DNA of 10,714 nucleotides. Origin: DASUSF01 sp036375275. GTDB taxonomy: Bacteria > Pseudomonadota > Alphaproteobacteria > Geminicoccales > Geminicoccaceae. The position numbers and the translations under genes were made by a program. Positions within the stretch are counted from its first letter, which is position 1, and each line of letters begins with the position of its first letter. Below are positions 1 to 6,424 of this stretch, piece by piece. The notes under the pieces are model-generated. The model saw only the letters and a list, made by a program, of their open reading frames with translations. It did no database searches and was not told where the DNA came from. The stretch lies in contig DASUSF010000378.1 of NCBI GenBank assembly GCA_036375275.1, positions 1 through 10,714 on the forward strand. The letters are read 5' to 3'.

Positions 1-402
1 GGCATCGACACCGGCACGGTGACCGTGACGGTAAACGAGGTGACGACACCGCCGCCTCCGGTCACCACCGTGCATGTCGGCGATCTCGACGGCAGCTCGA
101 CCAACAATGGCAAGACCTGGGAAGCGGCGGTGACGATCGCCGTGCATCAGAGCGGCGGTCACGAGGCGGTCGGCGGCGCCACCGTGAGCGGGATCTGGAA
201 CCCCGGCGGCAGCGGAAGCTGCGAGACCGGCGGCAACGGTCGCTGCCAGGTCGTGCGCGGCGGCAACGCGAAGAAGCAGGGCAGCGTGACCTTCACGGTC
301 ATGAGCGTCTCGTCCGGAGCCGGTGAATACGCATCGGGCGAAAACCACGACCCCGACGGCGACAGCGTGGACGGCACCTCGATCACCGTCGCGAAGCCCT
401 GA
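1..402 (+). CDS. C-terminal part of a secreted/surface protein with an Ig-like domain (5' end outside window)
   Basis: The reading frame is open from base 1 and ends at TGA 400-402, so only the last 133 residues are seen. The first dozen residues (GIDTGTVTVTVNEV) look like the last strand of a cadherin/Big-type Ig-like repeat. A proline linker (TTPPPPVTT) follows, then a final beta-rich domain of about 105 residues. That domain starts VHVGDLDGSS and contains a GSCETGGNGRC cysteine pair, probably a disulfide, and a NHDPDGDSVDGTSI acidic turn. I know this kind of domain as a C-terminal module of extracellular bacterial proteins, including subtilisin-like proteases and calcium-binding surface proteins, where it probably serves as an adhesion or stability module. 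The catalytic or adhesive part lies upstream of the window, so the function of the whole protein cannot be stated. It appears unrelated to the catabolic genes downstream. Confidence 0.8.
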   Translation, partial: GIDTGTVTVTVNEVTTPPPPVTTVHVGDLDGSSTNNGKTWEAAVTIAVHQSGGHEAVGGATVSGIWNPGGSGSCETGGNGRCQVVRGGNAKKQGSVTFTVMSVSSGAGEYASGENHDPDGDSVDGTSITVAKP

Positions 403-457
403 CCGACCGCATCTGCCGACCGGGCCGGCCCCTTTCGTTGCGAGGCGCACCCGCAGG

Positions 458-494
458 CCCGTCCGAGGCTGGACGGGACCCGTACTCCGGAGTA
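458..494. promoter_or_regulatory. Cluster of inverted repeats upstream of mmsA (candidate operator)
   Basis: Three dyads lie end to end in the 132-nt gap before mmsA. CCCGTCC (458-464) pairs with GGACGGG (471-477) across a 6-nt loop. ACGGG (473-477) and CCCGT (479-483) flank a single A. TACTCCGGAGTA (483-494) is a perfect 12-bp palindrome ending 40 nt before the mmsA ATG. The first stem has no T-run after it, so it is a poor intrinsic terminator for the upstream gene. The palindrome is better explained as a site for a dimeric regulator of mmsA. I do not recognise the sequence as a known operator, and no convincing -35/-10 pair is visible. Short perfect palindromes do occur by chance in GC-rich DNA. 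Confidence 0.35.
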
Positions 495-534
495 GTTGGA
501 CCACCAAGCGAGAACGCGAGGTGGGAGACGAGGC

Positions 535-2040
535 ATGGCCAAGGACGTCGGGCACTGGATCAACGGCCGGCGGGTGGAAGGCCGGAGCGGCCGCTACGGC
601 GACCTCTTCAACCCCGCGGTCGGCGAGGTGAGCGGGCGGGTCGCGTTCGCCACCAAGGACGAGGTCGACGCCGCGGTCAGGGTGGCGCACGCGGCGCTGC
701 CGAAGTGGGCCGCGACCACCCCGCTCCGCCGCGCCCGGATCATGTTCCGCTTCAAGGACCTGCTCGAGCAGCACATGGACGAGCTCGCGCTCCTGATCAC
801 CGAGGAGCACGGCAAGACGCTGGCCGACGCGAAGGGCTCGATCACCCGCGGCCTCGAGGTCGTCGAGTTCGCCTGCGGCATCCCGAACCTGCTCAAGGGC
901 GAGTTCAGCGGCAACGTCGGCACCGGCGTCGACCTGCTGTCGTTCCGCCAGCCGGTCGGGGTGTGCGCCGGGATCACGCCGTTCAACTTCCCGGCGATGA
1001 TCCCGCTCTGGATGTTCCCGCTCGCCATCTCCTGCGGCAACACCTTCATCCTGAAGCCGTCCGAGAAGGACCCGTCCTGCCCGATGCGGATCATGGAGAT
1101 CGCGAAGGAGGCGGGCGTGCCGGATGGGGTGGTCAACCTCGTCAACGGCGACAAGGAGGCGGTCGACGCGATCCTCGACCATCCGGAGATCGCCGCGGTG
1201 AGCTTCGTCGGCTCGACGCCGATCGCGGAGCACGTCTACACCCGCGGCACCGCCCACGGTAAGCGCATCCAGGCGCTCGGCGGCGCCAAGAACCACATGG
1301 TGGTGATGCCCGACGCCGACCCCGAGCAGGTGACCGACGCCCTGGTCGGCTCGGCCTATGGCTCGGCTGGCGAGCGCTGCATGGCGGTCTCGGTCGCGGT
1401 CGCGGTGGGCAAGGCGGGCGACCGGCTGATCGAGGACCTGGCGCCCAGGGTCCGCGCGCTCAAGATCGGCCCCGGCCACGAGGACGGCGTCGAGATGGGG
1501 CCGCTGGTCACCAGGGCGCACCTCGACAAGGTCCGGCGCTACGTCGACGTCGGGGTCGAGGAAGGCGCCGACCTCGTGGTCGACGGCCGCGACTTCAGGC
1601 TCGAGGGCTACCAGGGCTACGAGAACGGCTACTACCTGGGCGGCTGCCTGTTCGACAACGTGAAGCCCGGGATGAAGATCCACAAGGACGAGATCTTCGG
1701 CCCGGTCCTCTCCGTCGTCCGGGCCGACGACTTCGAGAGCGCGCTGCAGATCGTGAACCACACCGAGTATGGCAACGGCACCGCGATCTTCACCCGCGAC
1801 GGCGACGCGGCCCGGACGTTCGCGGAACGCACCAACATCGGCATGGTCGGGATCAACGTGCCGATCCCGGTGCCGATGGCCTTCCACAGCTTCGGCGGCT
1901 GGAAGCGCTCGCTGTTCGGCGACCACCACATGCACGGGCCCGAGGGTGTGCGCTTCTACACCAAGCAGAAGGCGGTCACGACCCGCTGGCCGACCGGGAT
2001 CAAGGCCGGCGCGGAGTTCAAGATGCCGACCATGACCTGA
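535..2040 (+). CDS. mmsA: Methylmalonate-semialdehyde dehydrogenase (CoA-acylating)
   Basis: This 501-residue protein is full length for the MmsA/IolA branch of the aldehyde dehydrogenase superfamily. The family oxidises methylmalonate semialdehyde with NAD+ and CoA to propionyl-CoA and CO2 (malonate semialdehyde gives acetyl-CoA), at the end of valine, inositol or beta-alanine breakdown in the cytosol. Visible signatures are AGITPFNFPAMIPLW, the NAD-site stretch GNTFILKPSEKDPSCPMRI, FVGSTPIAEHVY, and GSAGERCMAVS with catalytic Cys282. At the usual glutamate general-base site of ALDHs the sequence reads ALGGAKNHMVVMPDAD. This lack of the glutamate is typical of the CoA-dependent subfamily, in which CoA rather than water releases the acyl group. 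The start is the ATG at 535, preceded by a purine-rich GTGGGAGACGAGG. An in-frame TTG at 496 would add 13 residues foreign to the family. The gene stands alone; no valine or inositol partner genes are in the window, so the pathway is open. Confidence 0.95.
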   Translation: MAKDVGHWINGRRVEGRSGRYGDLFNPAVGEVSGRVAFATKDEVDAAVRVAHAALPKWAATTPLRRARIMFRFKDLLEQHMDELALLITEEHGKTLADAKGSITRGLEVVEFACGIPNLLKGEFSGNVGTGVDLLSFRQPVGVCAGITPFNFPAMIPLWMFPLAISCGNTFILKPSEKDPSCPMRIMEIAKEAGVPDGVVNLVNGDKEAVDAILDHPEIAAVSFVGSTPIAEHVYTRGTAHGKRIQALGGAKNHMVVMPDADPEQVTDALVGSAYGSAGERCMAVSVAVAVGKAGDRLIEDLAPRVRALKIGPGHEDGVEMGPLVTRAHLDKVRRYVDVGVEEGADLVVDGRDFRLEGYQGYENGYYLGGCLFDNVKPGMKIHKDEIFGPVLSVVRADDFESALQIVNHTEYGNGTAIFTRDGDAARTFAERTNIGMVGINVPIPVPMAFHSFGGWKRSLFGDHHMHGPEGVRFYTKQKAVTTRWPTGIKAGAEFKMPTMT

Positions 2041-2112
2041 GCCGGCGACCGGTCCGCGGCAGCGGGCCGGGCCGCGCGGCCGGGGATGGAACACCAGCCG
2101 GGCCCGGGCATT

Positions 2113-2145
2113 GCGCACGCTGATGACGGAGCATCAGCAGTGCGC
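2113..2145 (+). promoter_or_regulatory. 13-bp hairpin holding the GGAG in its loop, just upstream of the antiporter start
   Basis: GCGCACGCTGATG (2113-2125) pairs fully with CATCAGC (2132-2138) and GTGCGC (2140-2145), with one bulged A at 2139. The 6-nt loop ACGGAG (2126-2131) contains the only Shine-Dalgarno-like GGAG before the ATG at 2148. The base of the stem ends 2 nt before that ATG. The spacer from GGAG to ATG is 16 nt, longer than usual. In the mRNA this structure would affect ribosome access to the antiporter start. It could instead act as a dyad protein site in DNA, or as a terminator for mmsA, but there is no T-run. Pairing is read directly; the regulatory role is inferred. Confidence 0.5.
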
Positions 2146-2147
2146 CC

Positions 2148-3425
2148 ATGCATGACGTCAACCTGACCCTCGCGCTCGCCATGGTCGTGGTGATGGCGCT
2201 CGGCCTCCTGTCGGCGCGGCTCAAGCCGTCGATCCTCTCGGTCCCCTTGCTGGCGCTGGCGGCCGGGATCGCGGCCGGACCGGAGGTCCTGGGCCTGATC
2301 GATCCGGATGCGTGGTCGCACAAGGACAAGATCCTCGAGCAGGCCGCCCGCTTCACCCTCGCGCTCAGCGTCATGGGCATCGCGATCCGGACGCCGGTCC
2401 GGGACCTGCGGGCGCTGCTCGCCCCGGTCGCGCTCCTCCTGACCCTCGGCATGCTCGGCATGTGGCTGGCCGGCAGCCTGGTCGCCTGGGCGGTGCTCGG
2501 CCTCGCTCCCCTCGTGGCGCTCCTGCTCGGCGCGATCATCACGCCGACCGACCCGGTAGTCGCGAGCTCGATCGTGACCGGCCGGTTCGCCACCCGGCAC
2601 CTCCCGGACCGCGTCCGCTCCACGCTGTCGCTCGAATCCGGCGCCAACGACGGGCTCGGCTACCTCTTCGTCCTGCTGCCGATCCTCCTCCTGCACCACG
2701 CGCCTCTGGTCGGGCACGATCTGCAGGCGGCGCTGCAGAGATGGCTGATCGACGTCGTGCTGATCGGCGTCCTGCTGGCGATCCTGATCGGCGGCGTCCT
2801 CGGCGCGCTCGCCGGCGTCGCGCTCCGGACAGCCGACCGGAGCCACCTGGTCGGGGAGCACTCGTTCCTCAGCTTCTCGGTGGCGCTCTCGCTGCTCGCG
2901 CTCAGCGCCGCCAAGCTCGCCGGCTCCGACGGCATCCTCGCCGCGTTCGCCGCCGGCCTAGCCCTCAATCTCACGATCAACCGGAAGGAGGAGCAGGCCG
3001 AGGAGGACATCCAGGAGGCGATCAGCAAGCTGTTCAACCTGCCGATCTTCGTTCTGCTCGGGCTTGCCCTGCCCGTCGCCGAATGGCGGGGGCTCGGCTG
3101 GAGCGGTCTGCTCTTCGCCGGCCTGATCCTCCTGATCCGAAGGCCGCCCGTGCTGCTCCTCCTGGCGCCCGGCCTGCGAGGCCATCTCGAGCGCGCCGAC
3201 ATCGCCTTCCTCGCGTGGTTCGGCCCGGTCGGCGTCGCCGCGCTCTACTACGCGATGCTCGCCAAGGCGAAGACCGGCCACGACCTGCTCCCCGAGGTCA
3301 GCCTCGTGATCGTCGCCTCGATCATCGCGCACGGGCTGAGCGCGGCGCCGCTCACCCGCCTGCACGCGCGCGGCGCCCCGGCCGCCAGCGGGTCCCGCGG
3401 CGAAGCGGAACAGCAGCGCGCCTGA
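2148..3425 (+). CDS. NhaP-type Na+(K+)/H+ antiporter, CPA1 family
   Basis: This 425-residue inner-membrane protein is built almost entirely of hydrophobic helices (about 11-13), from the first one (LTLALAMVVVMALGLL) to IAHGLSAAPLTRL near the end. Two cation-site motifs of the CPA1 family are intact. GAIITPTDPVVASS carries Asp135 in the unwound-helix TDP motif. LESGANDGLGY (about 162-172) carries the Asn167-Asp168 pair that marks electroneutral NhaP-like exchangers, as opposed to the Asp-Asp of CPA2/NhaA types. It therefore probably exchanges Na+ or K+ for H+ in pH or salt homeostasis; ion preference cannot be read from sequence. The short basic/acidic tail has no TrkA-N domain. An in-frame stop at 2124-2126 limits the start to 2148 or later. 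No metabolic link to mmsA is apparent. It converges on the regulator gene, leaving 33 nt between them with no clear terminator. Confidence 0.9.
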   Translation: MHDVNLTLALAMVVVMALGLLSARLKPSILSVPLLALAAGIAAGPEVLGLIDPDAWSHKDKILEQAARFTLALSVMGIAIRTPVRDLRALLAPVALLLTLGMLGMWLAGSLVAWAVLGLAPLVALLLGAIITPTDPVVASSIVTGRFATRHLPDRVRSTLSLESGANDGLGYLFVLLPILLLHHAPLVGHDLQAALQRWLIDVVLIGVLLAILIGGVLGALAGVALRTADRSHLVGEHSFLSFSVALSLLALSAAKLAGSDGILAAFAAGLALNLTINRKEEQAEEDIQEAISKLFNLPIFVLLGLALPVAEWRGLGWSGLLFAGLILLIRRPPVLLLLAPGLRGHLERADIAFLAWFGPVGVAALYYAMLAKAKTGHDLLPEVSLVIVASIIAHGLSAAPLTRLHARGAPAASGSRGEAEQQRA

Positions 3426-3458
3426 GGTGCGGCGCCGGAGCCGTCCCGGGATGCCGCT

Positions 3459-4493
3459 CTAGGACGCCATCGGGAGCCCGATCTTGTTCCGCTCCTCGCG
3501 CGGGGTCTTGCCGTACATCTGCCGGTAGCAGGTCGAGAAGTGCGAGGCGGAGACGAAGCCGCAGGCGAAGGCGACGTTCATGATCGGCATGGTGGTCTGG
3601 TAGAGCAGGTTCCGGGCGCGCTCGAGGCGGAGCTCGAGGTAGTACTGCGCAGGCGTGCGCCCGAGGTGCTTGCGGAACAGGCGCTCGAGCTGGCGCCGGG
3701 ACAGCCCGACGTAGCCCGCGAGCATCTCCTGGTCGAGCGGCTCCTCGACGTTGGCCTCCATCATCTCGATCGCCGAGAGCAGCTTCGAATGGTGGATGCC
3801 GAGCCGGACCCGGTACGGCATCCGCTGCAGGTCGTGGGGCTGGCGGATCCGGTCGAGCAGGCACTGCTCGCTGACCTTGGTCGCGAGCTCGTCGCCGTAG
3901 GTCTCGCCGATCAGCTTCAGCATCATGTCGAGCGCCGCCGTGCCGCCCGAGCAGGTGAAGCGGCTCCGGTCGATCTCGAACAGGTCCGCGAACACGTTGA
4001 TGTCCGGGAACTCCTCGACGAAGCCCGGGAAGCACTCCCAGTGGACGGTGCAGCGGTGGCCGTCGAGGAGCCCGGCGCGGGCGAGGACGAAGGCGCCGGT
4101 GCAGAGCGCGCCGATCATCGCCCCGGCCCGGTCCGCCCGCCGGAGCCACGCGAACAGCTCCCGGTCCCGGATCTGCTCGGCGCCGATCCCGGTGCAGAGG
4201 ACGATGGTCGGGAGATCCGCCCCCGGGCGGAGCTCGACGTCCGCCAGGCACTGGTCGGTGAACACCTGACAGCCGTTGCTCGCGCGCACCGGCCCGCCCT
4301 GCTTGGACACGATCTGCCAGCTGTAGAGGTCGTCGCGGGCGCCACGGTTGGCCAGCCTGAGCGGCTCGAGCGCGGAGCTGAACGAGATCATGGAAAAGTT
4401 CGGGACCAGGACGAAGGCGAATCGGTGCGGGGCGCGCCGCGGGCTCGTCGGCCGAACGCCCCGTCCTGCCTGATCTTCGCCGCCCAGCGCCAT
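3459..4493 (-). CDS. GlxA-family AraC-type transcriptional regulator (GbdR/CdhR-like)
   Basis: This 344-residue protein has two domains. Residues about 24-190 form a DJ-1/PfpI (GATase1-like) sensor domain, starting RFAFVLVPNFSMISFSSALEPLRLANR and carrying the nucleophile-elbow-like motif ALCTGAFVLARAGLLDG with Cys131. Residues about 250-335 form an AraC/XylS double helix-turn-helix DNA-binding domain (EMLAGYVGLSRRQLERLFRK, then MPIMNVAFACGFVSASHFS). This architecture and the N-terminal motif are typical of GbdR and CdhR, activators that sense glycine betaine/dimethylglycine or carnitine in Pseudomonas. Divergence from fhs and the sarcosine oxidase genes makes a betaine/sarcosine-responsive activator the best guess, but the ligand cannot be read from sequence. 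The start is the ATG at 4493, supported by GAGGGA on the minus strand at 4505-4500 with a 6-nt spacer. Its CATG start overlaps an unused plus-strand ATG at 4492. Confidence 0.9.
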   Translation of the reverse strand: MALGGEDQAGRGVRPTSPRRAPHRFAFVLVPNFSMISFSSALEPLRLANRGARDDLYSWQIVSKQGGPVRASNGCQVFTDQCLADVELRPGADLPTIVLCTGIGAEQIRDRELFAWLRRADRAGAMIGALCTGAFVLARAGLLDGHRCTVHWECFPGFVEEFPDINVFADLFEIDRSRFTCSGGTAALDMMLKLIGETYGDELATKVSEQCLLDRIRQPHDLQRMPYRVRLGIHHSKLLSAIEMMEANVEEPLDQEMLAGYVGLSRRQLERLFRKHLGRTPAQYYLELRLERARNLLYQTTMPIMNVAFACGFVSASHFSTCYRQMYGKTPREERNKIGLPMAS

Positions 4494-4656
4494 GTCCGAT
4501 CCCTCGAGTCGACGATCTGTCGCAAATCCGCAATTTCATTGTCAAGGCCGAATGTCGCGCCCGGGCAACGTGGGGTCGCCGCGGGCGATGCGACCGGCCG
4601 ACGCCGCTGGCATGAGCGGCCGGGACCGAGGCGGCGCAAGGAGAGGTCGAGACGCC
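4494..4656. promoter_or_regulatory. Divergent control region between the regulator and fhs
   Basis: This 163-nt gap contains the most AT-rich stretch nearby (about 4515-4553). On the minus strand there is a perfect TTGACA -35 box (4545-4540), but the sequence 17 nt downstream, CGACAG, is a poor -10; this is a weak candidate promoter for the regulator gene. TGTC recurs at 4518-4521, 4540-4543 and 4553-4556. The first two are separated by 18 nt, a direct-repeat layout like that used by AraC-type proteins, and the second overlaps the TTGACA, which would suit autoregulation. The minus-strand 8-mer TTTGCGAC (4526-4519) recurs upstream of soxB. The fhs ribosome site AAGGAGAG is at 4638-4645. The plus strand has no clear fhs promoter, and I see no riboswitch-like structure. 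Confidence 0.4.
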
Positions 4657-6339
4657 ATGCAAACCGACATCGAGATCGCGCGCGCCGCCGCCGTCCGGCC
4701 GATCGACGACATCGCCGCCCGGCTCGACATCCCGGCCGGCGCGCTGGAGCCGTACGGCAGGCTGAAGGCCAAGGTCAGGCTCGACTTCCTCGATCAACTC
4801 CAGGACCGCCCCGACGGCAAGCTGGTCCTGGTCACCGCGATCACGCCGACCCCGGCGGGCGAGGGCAAGACCACGACCACCGTCGGGCTCGGGGACGGCC
4901 TCAACCGGATCGGCAGGCGGGCCGTGATCTGCCTGCGCGAGCCCTCGCTCGGCCCGTGCTTCGGCATGAAGGGCGGCGCCGCCGGCGGCGGCTATGCCCA
5001 GGTCGTGCCGATGGAGGACATCAACCTCCACTTCACCGGCGACTTCCACGCCATCGGCAGCGCGCACAACCTGCTCGCGGCACTCCTCGACAACCACGTC
5101 TACTGGGGCAACGAGCGGGCGATCGACCTGCGCCGGGTGGCCTGGCGCCGGGTCGTCGACATGAACGACCGGGCGCTCCGCCAGATCGTGACCTCCCTCG
5201 GCGGCGTGGCGAACGGCTTCCTCAGAGAGGACGGCTTCGACATCACGGTGGCGTCCGAGGTGATGGCGATCTTCTGCCTGGCCACCGGCCTCGAGGATCT
5301 GGAGCGGCGGCTCGGCAGCATCGTGGTCGCGGAGACCCGGAGCCGCGAAGCGGTGACCGCGCGCGACCTGAACGCGGCCGGCGCGATGACCGTGCTCCTC
5401 AAGGACGCGCTGATGCCGAACCTGGTCCAGACCCTCGAGAACAACCCGGCCTTCATCCACGGCGGCCCGTTCGCGAACATCGCCCACGGCTGCAACTCGG
5501 TGATCGCGACCCGCTCGGCGCTCAAGCTCGCCGACTACGTGGTGACCGAGGCCGGCTTCGGCGCCGACCTCGGCGCCGAGAAGTTCTTCGACATCAAGTG
5601 CCGGAAGGCCGGGCTCAGGCCCGACGCCGCGGTCATCGTCGCCACCATCCGGGCGCTCAAGATGCACGGCGGGGTGGCACGCGACGATCTCGGACGGGAG
5701 AACCTCGACGCGCTCAGGAAGGGCATCGCCAACCTCCAGCGGCACGTCCAGAACGTCCGGAGCTTCGGCGTGCCCGCGGTGGTCGCGATCAACCACTTCG
5801 TGAGCGACACCGAGGCCGAGCACGCGCTGGTCCAGGACCTCTGCCTCGAGCTCGGCGTGGAGGCGATCACCTGCCGCCACTGGGCCGAGGGCGGCGCCGG
5901 GATCGAGGCGCTGGCCGAGCACGTGGTCCATCTGTGCGAGGCGGAGCGGTTCGCCGACGGACGCGGGTTCCGCCATCTCTACGGCGATCACGAGACGCTC
6001 TGGGAGAAGATGCGGACCATCGCCACCGAGATCTACGGCGCCGACGACATCATCGCCGACAAGAAGGTCCGGGCGCAGTTCGCGGAGCTGCAGGAGCAGG
6101 GCTACGGCCACTTCCCGATCTGCGTCGCCAAGACCCAGTACAGCTTCTCGACCGACCCCAACCTCAAGGGCGCGCCGCGCCACCATGTGGTCCCGGTGCG
6201 GGAGGTGCGGCTCGCCGCCGGGGCCGAGTTCGTGGTCGTGATCTGCGGCGACATCATGACCATGCCGGGCCTTCCCCGCACCCCCGCCGCCAACCAGATC
6301 CGGATCAACGACGCGGGTGTGGTCGAAGGGCTGTTCTGA
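4657..6339 (+). CDS. fhs: Formate--tetrahydrofolate ligase (10-formyl-THF synthetase)
   Basis: This 560-residue protein is full length for the cytosolic FTHFS family. It catalyses formate + THF + ATP to 10-formyl-THF + ADP + phosphate, and is reversible. The P-loop TPAGEGKT lies at residues 65-72 (Lys71). It is followed by family blocks LREPSLGPCFGMKGGAAGGG, INLHFTGDFHAIGSAHNLL, NPAFIHGGPFANIAHGCNSV and TEAGFGADLGAEKFFDIKCR, and by the C-terminal GDIMTMPGLPRTPAANQI. The ATG at 4657 has a strong AAGGAGAG 11 nt upstream and gives the family length. The frame stays open back to 4492, but that extension is basic and low-complexity and is not part of the family. Beside sarcosine oxidase, the enzyme is well placed to handle the C1 units released as methylene-THF. 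Run in reverse after FolD, it would turn 10-formyl-THF into formate with ATP gain. That direction is inferred from context. Confidence 0.97.
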   Translation: MQTDIEIARAAAVRPIDDIAARLDIPAGALEPYGRLKAKVRLDFLDQLQDRPDGKLVLVTAITPTPAGEGKTTTTVGLGDGLNRIGRRAVICLREPSLGPCFGMKGGAAGGGYAQVVPMEDINLHFTGDFHAIGSAHNLLAALLDNHVYWGNERAIDLRRVAWRRVVDMNDRALRQIVTSLGGVANGFLREDGFDITVASEVMAIFCLATGLEDLERRLGSIVVAETRSREAVTARDLNAAGAMTVLLKDALMPNLVQTLENNPAFIHGGPFANIAHGCNSVIATRSALKLADYVVTEAGFGADLGAEKFFDIKCRKAGLRPDAAVIVATIRALKMHGGVARDDLGRENLDALRKGIANLQRHVQNVRSFGVPAVVAINHFVSDTEAEHALVQDLCLELGVEAITCRHWAEGGAGIEALAEHVVHLCEAERFADGRGFRHLYGDHETLWEKMRTIATEIYGADDIIADKKVRAQFAELQEQGYGHFPICVAKTQYSFSTDPNLKGAPRHHVVPVREVRLAAGAEFVVVICGDIMTMPGLPRTPAANQIRINDAGVVEGLF

Positions 6340-6424
6340 GCAGCTGAGGGCTTCCTTGCGTCATCCGGACCGGTTTGCGACCATCGCGGCCGGAGGCTCC
6401 CCAGGCACCCTCGAGGCTCGGCCG
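6340..6424 (+). promoter_or_regulatory. fhs-soxB intergenic leader with short direct repeats
   Basis: This is the only sizeable gap (85 nt) in the fhs-sox run. It holds TTGCG at 6356-6360 and again at 6375-6379 (19 nt apart), the second within TTTGCGAC (6374-6381), an 8-mer also found in the control region ahead of fhs. GAGGCTC occurs at 6393-6399 and 6413-6419 (20 nt apart); the second copy supplies the GAGG ribosome site 8 nt before the soxB ATG. The near-helical spacing would suit an AraC-type activator such as the neighbouring regulator. No clear sigma-70 promoter or terminator is seen, so soxB may be read from its own activated promoter or from fhs. Speculative. Confidence 0.25.

Noticed and set aside
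422..435. GGGCCGGCCC palindrome followed by TTT after the first gene, as an intrinsic terminator
   Set aside because: The palindrome has no loop, so only a 3-bp stem with a 4-nt loop could form, and three T residues are too few.
496..534. TTG start for mmsA 13 codons upstream
   Set aside because: The ATG at 535 has a good purine-rich site and matches the usual MmsA N-terminus.
2070..2081. Perfect GGCCGCGCGGCC palindrome after mmsA as a terminator
   Set aside because: It is pure G/C with no loop sequence and no T-run; such palindromes are expected by chance at this base composition.
4492..4656. N-terminal extension of fhs starting at the ATG at 4492
   Set aside because: It would add 55 basic, low-complexity residues outside the family length and would overlap the regulator start; the ATG at 4657 has a strong ribosome site.
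3352..6347. Very long open frames (over 900 codons) on both strands across the regulator and fhs
   Set aside because: They are shadow frames caused by very high GC: their products are Arg/Pro/Ala/Gly-rich with no family signature, while the frames for the regulator and fhs give clear, full-length families.
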